Positions 1 through 6,215 of a DNA stretch of 14,536 bases are shown here, piece after piece. This stretch comes from Anaerolineae bacterium. Its GTDB lineage: Bacteria; Chloroflexota; Anaerolineae; Aggregatilineales; Phototrophicaceae. The notes below the pieces were generated by a model. The model ran no database searches. It was not told where the DNA came from and saw only the letters and a program-made list of their open reading frames with translations. The first letter of the stretch is position 1. Each line of letters begins with the position of its first letter. The translations under genes were made by a program, and so were the position numbers. The stretch spans positions 1 to 14,536 of the forward strand of contig JANQRM010000485.1 in the NCBI GenBank assembly GCA_028284565.1, given 5' to 3'.

Positions 1-315
1 AGTCAAGAACTCTATGATTATCTCCGCAATTTACCCCATGACTATTGCATCGGCTATTGGCGGGGTACAGAACTCAAAGACTTGCACGTCACCATCGACC
101 AACTCCCTCGCCCGCACATCTTGCGCGAGTGGATTAGCACCTTTTCCCCCGGCAAAGATTGGTTTCGGATTGGAATCTGGTACGAACCCGAATCCCTAAT
201 GGAAGCCGACGGAGCAGAAGAAATATTTAAACAGGTCAAAGTCCTCTATCAAGTCTACGATAGCCTGCTTTGGACGAGTGACAATAACTTTCGCGAATTC
301 GAGACTGCGAGTTAA
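1..315 (+). CDS. C-terminal part of an unrecognised protein (5' end outside window)
   Basis: The reading frame is open from the first base to a TAA at 313-315, giving 104 residues with no start visible inside the window. A TTG at position 82 is an internal codon, because the frame continues upstream without a stop. The fragment is soluble-looking and mixed in charge, rich in aromatic residues (Tyr, Trp, Phe), with no membrane segment and no motif I can assign. It converges on the ParB-like gene at 375-1364. I do not recognise the family, so no function is proposed. The frame being open to the edge and the protein-like composition support a real gene, but the N-terminal part is needed to name it. 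Confidence 0.6.
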   Translation, partial: SQELYDYLRNLPHDYCIGYWRGTELKDLHVTIDQLPRPHILREWISTFSPGKDWFRIGIWYEPESLMEADGAEEIFKQVKVLYQVYDSLLWTSDNNFREFETAS

Positions 316-320
316 ACAAC

Positions 321-346
321 AAAAAAAGCAGAGCATTTCACCCTGC
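321..346 (-). terminator. Rho-independent terminator of the ParB-like gene
   Basis: Read on the minus strand, GCAGGG and CTCTGC form a 6-bp stem (one G-U pair) around a 7-nt loop, followed directly by seven T residues (A321-A327 on the plus strand). It lies about 28 nt after the stop codon of the ParB-like gene, which fits an intrinsic terminator. The stem is short, so confidence is moderate. Confidence 0.5.
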
Positions 347-374
347 CTTCTAGCGAGTTCGTATTGGACGAGAA

Positions 375-1364
375 CTATCCTTGATTGCCGTTCTCAGGGG
401 TACGGTTAGCTTTCACCGCTTTAAGAGCTTGCGTCTTTGAGAGGATAACCGAGTCATCTTCTTCAAGCTCCAATTCATTCGGCACATCCGCTTTATTCTC
501 TCGAAGATAATCAACCAGTGCCTCACTAAAGGTATGCACTTCCGAATCATCCCCATAATGACGGCGCGCCTCTCGCATATGGTCAAACAACCACAGATAG
601 ACATCCGCTTCGGTACGTTCTTTATCTGTATGAGACAAGACATCATATTTCCGAATCAAGGTCACAGCTGGACGATACACCGCGTCATACCAATCCGCCG
701 CGGCTTCATCGGCAGTCATCAGCTTGCCTGTCATCTGTTCTTTCATCCGTTGATGCAGATAGATATGACCCATTAACTCGTGATAGCCCGATGGGTCAGA
801 TAACTCGATGGAGATGTGATGCGGGCGCGTTTTCAACAAGCCGGTCTCATCCAGAAAATCGGAATACGCTTCGACAGCATCCAAATCTTTGCCTGTCATG
901 CCCGGTCGTATCGGCACGGACGTTGGCAATTCGGTGACATGCGCCTCTATCGATTTAGCATCCAACTGCTTCGCCACGGATACTCGATGATTGCCATCGC
1001 GCACAAAATAGACATCCCCAACTCGATACAATTCAATCGGCGGGAGTCCTTCCAAGCCATTGGCTTTCGCATAGACTCGGCTCCAGCGATCTTTCATCTT
1101 GCTACTTTTTGGGAGGAACGCAGACGTGAAATCTTTGTGTCTGCCCACACTGCCTGCAATCTTATCCAAGGGCACATCTTGGATGCCCTTGTAATGTTCT
1201 TCACGGAGATTCAAGCGAGCGCGTACATCGTCGAAACTCATCAATTCAACAGTTTTCCCCCGCACAAAGCCAAACATCTCTTCCCAAAAGGCTTTGGATC
1301 GTGCGCTGTTAAACTTGTTCACGCCCTCGATATAATTCACTTGAAATGTTGCGTCTTCTGCCAT
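375..1364 (-). CDS. ParB/sulfiredoxin-fold domain protein of unknown role
   Basis: A 329-residue protein starting at ATG 1364, with a GTGAGG ribosome-binding sequence about 10 nt upstream. Residues about 63-85 (DVPLDKIAGSVGRHKDF) and 107-145 form the recognisable core. The segment IELYRVGDVYFVRDGNHRVS is followed by a V-A-K-Q-L stretch, and D123-G124-N125-H126-R127 matches the 'D-G-x-H-R' box of the ParB N-terminal / sulfiredoxin-like fold, where the box takes part in nucleotide or phosphate binding. The C-terminal half (about 165-329) is charged, mostly helical-looking, and I cannot assign it. There is no helix-turn-helix that I can see and no parA nearby, so chromosome partitioning is not supported. 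Proteins of this type occur in Chloroflexota and Actinomycetota and are usually called ParB-like or transcriptional regulator-like; the true activity is unknown. It is divergent from surE. Confidence 0.78.
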   Translation of the reverse strand: MAEDATFQVNYIEGVNKFNSARSKAFWEEMFGFVRGKTVELMSFDDVRARLNLREEHYKGIQDVPLDKIAGSVGRHKDFTSAFLPKSSKMKDRWSRVYAKANGLEGLPPIELYRVGDVYFVRDGNHRVSVAKQLDAKSIEAHVTELPTSVPIRPGMTGKDLDAVEAYSDFLDETGLLKTRPHHISIELSDPSGYHELMGHIYLHQRMKEQMTGKLMTADEAAADWYDAVYRPAVTLIRKYDVLSHTDKERTEADVYLWLFDHMREARRHYGDDSEVHTFSEALVDYLRENKADVPNELELEEDDSVILSKTQALKAVKANRTPENGNQG

Positions 1365-1625
1365 GTTGGTCTTGCCTCACTTTCGGCTAGACAATCGTTA
1401 TTTACAGTTTGAGTGATAATGGTGGTATCTTGCAACACCACAATCGTACAAAAAATCCCCAATATTCTTGTCTACTTAAACTTAAACGTTTAACACTCTC
1501 AAACCAACACAACCTTACAATCTTTGTACACCTTGACCATTTTACCAGACTATTGACTTAATTTGTGTAGAGATTGTGTTAAACTTTAGCTTTTCTAATC
1601 CAATGAACAGGACAAACCTAACCTC
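1365..1625. promoter_or_regulatory. Divergent intergenic region between ParB-like gene and surE
   Basis: This 261-base gap is AT-rich and must hold promoters for both flanking genes. On the plus strand TTGACT at 1553-1558 is a good -35 hexamer (5 of 6), but the matching -10 (TAAACT, 1580-1585, or TGTTAA, 1577-1582) is weak or badly spaced. surE has only a weak ribosome-binding sequence (GGAC about 13 nt before its ATG). I see no convincing promoter for the minus-strand gene and no repeat or RNA structure. Confidence 0.35.
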
Positions 1626-2387
1626 ATGACCTATATCCTTGTTACCAATGATGATGGCTACGATCAACCCGGTTTAACGGCACTCTCATCAGCTCTGCAA
1701 TCGCTTGGCACAATTAAAGCCTCCGCCCCAACTGTGAATCAAAGTGCTAGCGGACACAAAAAGACGCTATTCACCGATATTGTGGTCGAACATACCCAAT
1801 TAGCCAACGGAATACCTGCAATTAGTGTCGGTGGCTCACCATCGGATTGTGTCGCAGTCGCCGCCCACGGCTTGATTGACTGGCCCCCACGCATCGTCGT
1901 TTCCGGAATTAATCGGGGCGAAAACATGGCGCAAGACCTCACCTATAGCGGGACAGTCACTGCCGCCCTCGAAGGCGTGATTCATGGCGTACCCGGCATT
2001 GCCGTTTCCTTGTCATCTCACACAGCTGACACAGTGGAAGAGTACGAAGTTGCCGCCCAAGTTGCCGTCAAGGTTACCCAACACGTTCTCGAAAAAGGCT
2101 TACCACCCTTCACCATCTTGAACGTGAACGTTCCTTTCGTGACATCTTATGACGACTTAAGAGGCATCCGTCTTACCCGCCAAGGGGTGCGAATTTACCT
2201 CGATGAACTCGAACAAGATGGCAACAAGGTCAAAATCGTCGGAGATATTCCTTCCGCCAAAGTGGATGAAGAGGGTACGGATGTGTGGGCAGTGCATCGA
2301 GGCTTTGTCAGCATCACCCCAGTCCATCTTGATATGACCGCCCACCGCTTCCTCGCCGACCTCAACGCATGGGATATTCAACTCTGA
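1626..2387 (+). CDS. surE: 5'/3'-nucleotidase SurE
   Basis: A 253-residue protein of the normal SurE length. SurE is a divalent-metal-dependent phosphatase that removes phosphate from nucleoside 5'- or 3'-monophosphates in the cytoplasm and takes part in stress survival and nucleotide salvage. The family hallmarks are all present: the N-terminal ILVTNDDG motif with metal ligands D9 and D10, the NQSASG segment with S40, the GSPSDCV motif at 70-76, and SGINRGEN at 93-100 with N96 as the fourth metal ligand. No frame damage is seen. The start is the ATG at 1626, which places NDD in the usual position. The stop codon abuts the -35 element of the downstream sigma factor promoter, so surE is probably not the main source of sigma transcription, although read-through is possible because no terminator is seen between them. 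Confidence 0.95.
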   Translation: MTYILVTNDDGYDQPGLTALSSALQSLGTIKASAPTVNQSASGHKKTLFTDIVVEHTQLANGIPAISVGGSPSDCVAVAAHGLIDWPPRIVVSGINRGENMAQDLTYSGTVTAALEGVIHGVPGIAVSLSSHTADTVEEYEVAAQVAVKVTQHVLEKGLPPFTILNVNVPFVTSYDDLRGIRLTRQGVRIYLDELEQDGNKVKIVGDIPSAKVDEEGTDVWAVHRGFVSITPVHLDMTAHRFLADLNAWDIQL

Positions 2388-2416
2388 TGTAACCTTTTCG
2401 CCATTCAGGACTCTAA
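2388..2416 (+). promoter_or_regulatory. Probable ECF-type promoter of the sigma factor gene
   Basis: TGTAACC (2388-2394), a 16-nt spacer and CTCTAA (2411-2416). An AAC-containing -35 and a short -10 at about 16 nt are typical of ECF sigma promoters. The same bipartite element with the same spacing is repeated at 3277-3305 in front of the DUF2892 gene; the 31-nt stretch from 2386 to 2416 differs from the second copy at only 4 positions, all inside the spacer. Location just upstream of the ECF gene suggests autoactivation. Confidence 0.65.
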
Positions 2417-2442
2417 CTATAAATCATAGGAGGCATTATATT

Positions 2443-3009
2443 GTGCCTGAATCGCAATTAATTGCTGACTTAAAAGCTCGTGACCCCGATGCTTTGGCAC
2501 GAGTCTTCGAGGATTATTCAGATAAACTCTATCGCTTGGCAGTCAGCCTCTTGCATGATGAACAACAAGCCGATGGTGTGGTACAGAACACCTTCCTCAA
2601 GTTGATTCAAAACATCAACAAGTTTGAGGGACGATCTAACATCGGCACATGGCTCTATCGAGTCGCTTACAACGAGTGTATGCGCCGCCTAAAACAAAAG
2701 CGTCCACAAGATAACTTAACTGATTACGAAGAAGCCGCCACCTTGCCGACCTGCCTCGTCGATTGGGCGCAAGTCCCCGAACAAGTCCTTGGCAGTCAAG
2801 AGGCACTTACCGAAATGGAAAAAGCTGTGCAATCCCTATCCCCGTCCTTACGCGCCGTGTTTCTGCTACGTGATGTTGAAGAATTCTCAACCAGCAATAC
2901 CGCCTCAATTTTGGAGATTAGCGAATCCGCTGTGAAAGTTCGCTTACACCGAGCGCGTCTCGCCCTCCGCGAAAAACTCGCAACCTACTTTACGGAGCGT
3001 GTGCAATGA
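2443..3009 (+). CDS. ECF-family RNA polymerase sigma factor
   Basis: A 188-residue sigma-70 family protein of the extracytoplasmic function type. Region 2 spans about residues 10-85, including the VVQNTFLKLI core-binding helix and the KFEGRSNIGTWLYRVAYNEC segment (regions 2.3-2.4, -10 recognition). Region 4 spans about 125-180, with LSPSLRAVFLLRD and a helix-turn-helix ending in ISESAVKVRLHRARLALREK, which reads the -35 element. Regions 1 and 3 are absent, as expected. The start is GTG 2443, supported by a perfect AGGAGG at 2428-2433 with a 9-nt spacing. The stop overlaps the anti-sigma start by 4 nt (ATGA), implying translational coupling. The acidic residue common in the 2.2 helix is replaced (ADGVVQ), a minor variation. 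The target promoter is probably the motif at 2388-2416 and 3277-3305. Confidence 0.94.
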   Translation: MPESQLIADLKARDPDALARVFEDYSDKLYRLAVSLLHDEQQADGVVQNTFLKLIQNINKFEGRSNIGTWLYRVAYNECMRRLKQKRPQDNLTDYEEAATLPTCLVDWAQVPEQVLGSQEALTEMEKAVQSLSPSLRAVFLLRDVEEFSTSNTASILEISESAVKVRLHRARLALREKLATYFTERVQ

Positions 3010-3269
3010 CCAAACCGACTTTATCCTGTGACGACCTCCTCAATTATTTATCAGATTATATTGATAATAATCTGGATGAAACCTTGACCGAAGCCGCACG
3101 TGAGCATTTGCAGACCTGTACCAATTGTCGCGTTGTCTTGGATTCCACTCAACGGATGATTTTGCTCTATCGTGAACAGGGGCGTGAACAACGCATTCCA
3201 GCAGAACGTCAGGAAACACTCTATCAAGAACTGCTAGATGCTTTTCTCCAACCAACTGATGAATCATAA
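3006..3269 (+). CDS. Zinc-binding anti-sigma factor (ZAS/zf-HC2 type)
   Basis: An 87-residue soluble protein with the zinc anti-sigma signature H34-x3-C38-x2-C41 and a preceding Cys at position 8, so all four usual zinc ligands are present. Members of this family hold their partner ECF sigma inactive; in RsrA-like members, disulfide formation releases zinc and the sigma factor. No transmembrane segment is present, so sensing would be cytoplasmic. It overlaps the sigma gene by 4 nt (ATGA), and its position identifies it as the cognate regulator. The C-terminal half is charged and helical (Arg/Glu/Gln-rich). A redox role is inferred from the motif, since not all ZAS proteins respond to oxidants. 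Confidence 0.88.
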   Translation: MTKPTLSCDDLLNYLSDYIDNNLDETLTEAAREHLQTCTNCRVVLDSTQRMILLYREQGREQRIPAERQETLYQELLDAFLQPTDES

Positions 3270-3276
3270 GATTGGA

Positions 3277-3305
3277 TGTAACCTTTTTGCCCCACAGGAC
3301 TCTAA
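3277..3305 (+). promoter_or_regulatory. Second copy of the ECF-type promoter, before the DUF2892 gene
   Basis: TGTAACC (3277-3283), 16-nt spacer, CTCTAA (3300-3305), matching the element at 2388-2416 in both hexamers, spacing and the conserved spacer edges (TTTT and CAGGA). It begins 7 nt after the anti-sigma stop codon and gives the small membrane protein its own promoter. This element also argues against an upstream ATG at 3272 being the start of the next gene, because it would lie inside the coding region. Confidence 0.65.
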
Positions 3306-3337
3306 AGGACAACAAAGCAAATAAAAGGAGACATCCT

Positions 3338-3559
3338 ATGTTAACCCGCAACGTCAGTTCAACCGATAAGAAAGTCCGTGTCATCCTCGCCATTGGCTTG
3401 ATTTTGCTTGGATTTGTCATCCAACCGTCGGCTGGTATCACCGGCTTAATCATCCCAGTCGCAGTCGGCATTATTCTCTTGACAACCGTCTTCCTCAATT
3501 GGTGTCCCATTTACCGTGTCATCGGTTTTTCCACTTGCCCGGCAGATGGCAACTGCTAA
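3338..3559 (+). CDS. Small DUF2892 (YgaP-like) membrane protein
   Basis: A 73-residue protein starting at ATG 3338, chosen because AGGAG at 3326-3330 sits 7 nt upstream and because the family begins M-x-x-N-V-x-x-x-D-(K/R). It matches the DUF2892 pattern: N-terminal NVSSTDKKVR, a first membrane segment at about residues 15-33, a Gly-containing turn, a second membrane segment at about 36-57, then W-C-P-I-Y and a short Cys-containing tail (T-C-P...C). In other bacteria this domain is found alone or joined to rhodanese (sulfurtransferase) domains, as in E. coli YgaP; its own activity is not established. Three Cys residues in the C-terminal part could take part in thiol chemistry (inference). It sits under its own copy of the putative ECF promoter and is followed by a strong terminator. 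Confidence 0.86.
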   Translation: MLTRNVSSTDKKVRVILAIGLILLGFVIQPSAGITGLIIPVAVGIILLTTVFLNWCPIYRVIGFSTCPADGNC

Positions 3560-3583
3560 GTTTTATCTTACGTTAAGATACAG

Positions 3584-3611
3584 CCGTTATCCTGATGGAT
3601 AGCGGTTTTTT
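3584..3611 (+). terminator. Rho-independent terminator of the sigma/anti-sigma/DUF2892 unit
   Basis: CCGTTATCC pairs with GGATAGCGG (9 bp, one G-U) around a 4-nt loop TGAT, followed by six T residues. It lies 24 nt after the DUF2892 stop. Just upstream, TATCTTA (3564-3570) and TAAGATA (3574-3580) form a second, perfect 7-bp inverted repeat with a 3-nt loop, which may be an accessory hairpin or a protein site. Confidence 0.86.
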
Positions 3612-3633
3612 GTTTACAATAGGAGAAACATAA

Positions 3634-4494
3634 ATGTCATTACGCAAAACGATTTTACTACTCGCACTGCTCATCACAGTGATTGCCATCCCTCTACTCG
3701 CACAAGAAAACAACGAGGATACACTCGAATTGCTTGATGAACGTGGAGCATTCGTACAACCCTTAGAAGTCGTCACTGAATCGGATGCTGTTGTGTTGGA
3801 TATTACCGATAACTCGGCACGCCTCAACTTTGTCGGCACAATCCCACTCGCTTGCACCATCGTATATGGCACAACTATCGACTTTGGCTCAGCTTCGATT
3901 GATACGGACATGAACGGTGGCGCAATCATCGAACATAATCCCCTTATGCTCAATCTCGAACCCGATACCGAATACTTCTATCGCCTACAAGGGAGTGCAG
4001 AGGATGGCACATTCTATCTGAGTGAGATTCGCTCTTTCCGCACCCTACCTGCCAACACAGAAGAAATCGCCAACCTGCTCTCACCTGCACGAGGCGCACA
4101 AGTTATCGGGGTGAGTAGCAACTTCGGCGGACAAGCAAATGACGGCACATGGGGTATCAATAATGCTTTCGATGATAATGTCAACACCGCATGGTCAAGT
4201 GATGGTGATGGGGACGACGCATGGTTCGAGGTCGAACTTGGTCAATCGTCGCAAATCAACGAGGTCGATTTTTGGACACGCTCTATGTCCAACAACACAT
4301 CTCAAATCTTTGACTTCACCATCACAACCGACAGTGGCGATGTCTATGGACCTTTCACCCTGCCCGACCCCGACCAAGTTCACACGTTCGAGGTCGATTT
4401 CACCGCCAGCACCCTCCGCTTTGATGTCGTATCCAGCAATGGGGGCAACACCGGAGCCGTCGAAGTCGCCGTCTACGGCGAGCCAATCGAGTAA
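3634..4494 (+). CDS. Secreted protein with FN3/phosphatase-N-like and discoidin-like (F5/8 C) domains
   Basis: A 286-residue exported protein. Residues 1-23 form a signal peptide (basic start, hydrophobic core, end near PLLAQ). Residues about 47-137 are a beta-sandwich of the fibronectin type III or purple-acid-phosphatase N-terminal type, with the L-E-P-D-T-E-Y-F-Y-R-L signature and a closing F-R-T-L-P. Residues about 148-283 resemble a discoidin/F5-8 type C or CBM32-like domain: a start rich in small residues, the A-F-D-D-N-x-N-T-A-W-S-S motif, W-F-E-V-E-L-G, and a final V-E-V-A-V-Y-G strand. Such domains usually bind sugars or other surface ligands. No catalytic domain is seen, so a binding or adhesion role is inferred. 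The ribosome-binding sequence AGGAG lies 8 nt before the ATG, just after the preceding terminator, so the promoter must be very close or the gene depends on read-through. Confidence 0.77.
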   Translation: MSLRKTILLLALLITVIAIPLLAQENNEDTLELLDERGAFVQPLEVVTESDAVVLDITDNSARLNFVGTIPLACTIVYGTTIDFGSASIDTDMNGGAIIEHNPLMLNLEPDTEYFYRLQGSAEDGTFYLSEIRSFRTLPANTEEIANLLSPARGAQVIGVSSNFGGQANDGTWGINNAFDDNVNTAWSSDGDGDDAWFEVELGQSSQINEVDFWTRSMSNNTSQIFDFTITTDSGDVYGPFTLPDPDQVHTFEVDFTASTLRFDVVSSNGGNTGAVEVAVYGEPIE

Positions 4495-4562
4495 TTAATA
4501 TGAGTTCTGATTAAGGGATGCCAACAGCAAAATAGGCGAAATCACACCCAAAATACGACCTT

Positions 4563-4588
4563 GTAGGGGCAGACCGATGTGTCTGCCC
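4563..4588. repeat. GTAGGGGC-type palindromic intergenic repeat (copy 1)
   Basis: GTAGGGGC opens a hairpin in which GGGCAGAC (4567-4574) pairs perfectly with GTCTGCCC (4581-4588) around a 6-nt loop. The same GTAGGGGC start and G-rich/C-rich palindromic layout recur at 12209-12236. It lies between two convergent genes and could also act as a terminator, though no T-tract follows. Such short palindromes are common intergenic repeats in Chloroflexota and Cyanobacteria (established in general; this copy was not checked against a genome). Confidence 0.6.
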
Positions 4589-4610
4589 ATGAAATATCGG
4601 ACTAATTGTG

Positions 4611-5435
4611 TCAACCGTCCTCTGATGCGTGTGGCTCTGCTTGAGCTACAGGCAGGCTTTGACCTTTCAATAAGAGCCAGCCATCACGGACATCCTTCAC
4701 CATCGCGGCGAAGATGTAATTGACAACCAAGATGAGAATGATAATGGTGATGATGACAATGATGACCACCCATTTACCCAAGGCTTCACCTGTTTGCTCG
4801 AGGGCATCACCTGTTGCATTACCAATGCGCTCCACACTTCCAGCAAGGACATCCAATGTCGCTGTTAGTTCGTTAATTGCCTCAAATGCAGGGTCAAAGA
4901 CATCAAAAATGGTCGTCACTTCATCAATCACATTTTCGATGGCATCTTTCAATAAATCCAAGCCCGGTATCGTGATGTTAAAAGAGGGAATATCGGGAAT
5001 GTTGATAGAGAAGTTCGTCGTCCCAAGGTCAATATCAACCGGATAACGAATCCGAATCGTGGTAAAGCCAAGCGGAATATTGACCGAATCCCATTCAATA
5101 TCGATAGTCGGGATGGGAATCGAGGGAATATCGGGAATGTTGATGGCGGGGATTGTAAGAACCGACGACAACCCGGCTAAGGGATTGGGGATTGAAAAGC
5201 TCGTTAGGTCTTCAATGAGTGTCGAGACCGCCTCTTGGACATTCGTAAAATCCTCCTGAACATCTTCAATCGCGCCTTCGACCAGTGCCACTTCTTCTGA
5301 TATCGCCCCGATCGGTTTCTCTAAAGCAGAACTCAAATCATTGACGATGACAATGGCAAGACCCGCAATCATCAAGACGATTAAGATAGGGGTAATCCCG
5401 CGAATAATGAGTGCAACGCCAAACAAACGACTCAT
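4611..5435 (-). CDS. Two-TM membrane protein with an Ile/Pro-rich repeat region, unknown function
   Basis: A 274-residue protein from ATG 5435. An in-frame TTG at 5450 would add five residues, but the ATG is preferred because purine-rich GAAAGAAAAAAG precedes it. A first membrane segment lies at about residues 5-30 and a second, very hydrophobic one (Ile/Val-rich) at about 220-245, leaving a roughly 185-residue loop. The loop begins with a helical acidic stretch likely to form a coiled coil, then a run of I-P-x-I / I-D-I-type beta-like units in which INIPDIPS occurs twice (see repeat finding), then another helical stretch. With two TM segments and a large central loop, the loop is probably outside the membrane and both ends inside. 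I do not recognise the family and propose no function. It is convergent with the discoidin-like gene. Confidence 0.72.
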   Translation of the reverse strand: MSRLFGVALIIRGITPILIVLMIAGLAIVIVNDLSSALEKPIGAISEEVALVEGAIEDVQEDFTNVQEAVSTLIEDLTSFSIPNPLAGLSSVLTIPAINIPDIPSIPIPTIDIEWDSVNIPLGFTTIRIRYPVDIDLGTTNFSINIPDIPSFNITIPGLDLLKDAIENVIDEVTTIFDVFDPAFEAINELTATLDVLAGSVERIGNATGDALEQTGEALGKWVVIIVIITIIILILVVNYIFAAMVKDVRDGWLLLKGQSLPVAQAEPHASEDG

Positions 5436-5450
5436 GCTTTTTTCTTTCAA

Positions 5451-5687
5451 TAAATTGATCTGTGCGATGAGTATGACACATTTTCTGGATGATGCTATTT
5501 CGCGTTGGGACTTTCTAACTCGGCTATTTTAACCCGTTTCTAACCCAATTTAATCCATCATCTAACAGACAAAAATCCACGAAAACCTCGCAATAGCCCT
5601 GAAACCCTCGCTGGTACGCCTTTTTCGACCATTTTAACCCCAAAAACCCTCGTTTTATTTTTGATGAATCACCCGATTTTGTCAGAT
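5451..5687. other. Gene-free gap with short TAACCC / ACCCTCG repeats
   Basis: No convincing reading frame is present. ATTTTAACCC occurs exactly twice (5526-5535 and 5631-5640), with a further TAACCC at 5541-5546. A second element, AAACCTCG or AAACCCTCG, occurs at 5583-5590, 5602-5610 and 5644-5652. The promoter of the membrane protein gene (minus strand) should be here, but I see no clear hexamers. The repeats may be protein-binding sites or drifted repeat debris. Confidence 0.35.
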
Positions 5688-6203
5688 TTATCGCAGGTGA
5701 AATGACGTGATAATCTTCTCCAAATTATCATCGACTGCATCCATCGAATCAACAAAGAGCGCATTATCCGGCGACCATGATTCATACATCGCGCGCAATC
5801 GCAGAACTTCTTCCCAGCCTTTGGGTTGCCAGCCAGGATGATATTCGACACGGTTCGACATGCGTTCTTGATAGACGGTCTCATCCGAGCAGAAGGTGTG
5901 GATGACAAACAGGTCTGCCTCATGCCGATGAGCAATCTCACGGACGCGCTGACGAAAGCCTGCTAATGGGAAGACTGCATCTAAGATGACAGACACACCC
6001 TAGCCCAGTTGTTCATCTGCCATATCGAGCAGGAGATGATAACTCGTGATGCTCCCACCGTCTGTCAGTCCATCCGCTTTGAGGACTCGCTCCATACGAT
6101 CTTTTGAGAATACAGGTATCTGCAAATGGGTCGCCAAGGCATGTGCTAAGGTTGTCTTGCCACTGCCCGGCAGACCCGAATACAAGATGCAGATAGGATT
6201 CAT
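5688..6203 (-). pseudogene. P-loop (zeta-toxin/AAA-type) small-molecule kinase interrupted by an in-frame TAG
   Basis: Starting at ATG 6203, the frame gives CILYSGLPGSGKTTLAHAL, with the Walker A motif G-L-P-G-S-G-K-T-T near residues 10-18, and stops at TAG (6002-6000) after 67 residues. The same frame continues past the stop without any shift as GVSVILDAVFPLAGFRQRV and on to 5688. Together the two parts give about 170 residues, the usual length of a stand-alone P-loop kinase of this family; the V-I-L-D-A-V segment is the expected Walker B-like strand. The downstream half includes an R-M-S-N-R lid-like segment. So a single nonsense codon splits one otherwise intact gene. The upstream SDR gene ends 12 nt before its start, suggesting co-transcription. 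A sequencing error or re-initiation at GTG 5996 are alternatives. The natural substrate is unknown. Confidence 0.8.
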
Positions 6204-6215
6204 ATGTCTGCAGAA

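Noticed and set aside
375..1364. Chromosome-partitioning ParB
   Set aside because: Only the ParB-fold box is shared; no parA neighbour, no visible HTH domain and no parS-like palindrome (GTTTCACGTGAAAC type) in the window.
816..1412. A 198-codon plus-strand open frame
   Set aside because: It is antisense to the ParB-like gene, whose DGNHR motif and family pattern are clear; the plus-strand translation has no recognisable domain and no ribosome-binding site.
3272..3337. Longer N-terminus for the DUF2892 protein from ATG 3272
   Set aside because: The extra 22 residues overlap the putative promoter and are unlike the family; ATG 3338 has AGGAG at proper spacing.
3040..3510. A 156-codon minus-strand open frame
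   Set aside because: It runs opposite to the anti-sigma and DUF2892 genes, both supported by motifs and ribosome-binding sequences, and crosses the promoter element at 3277-3305.
5526..5652. CRISPR array
   Set aside because: Repeats are only 6-10 nt, irregularly spaced and not followed by cas genes.
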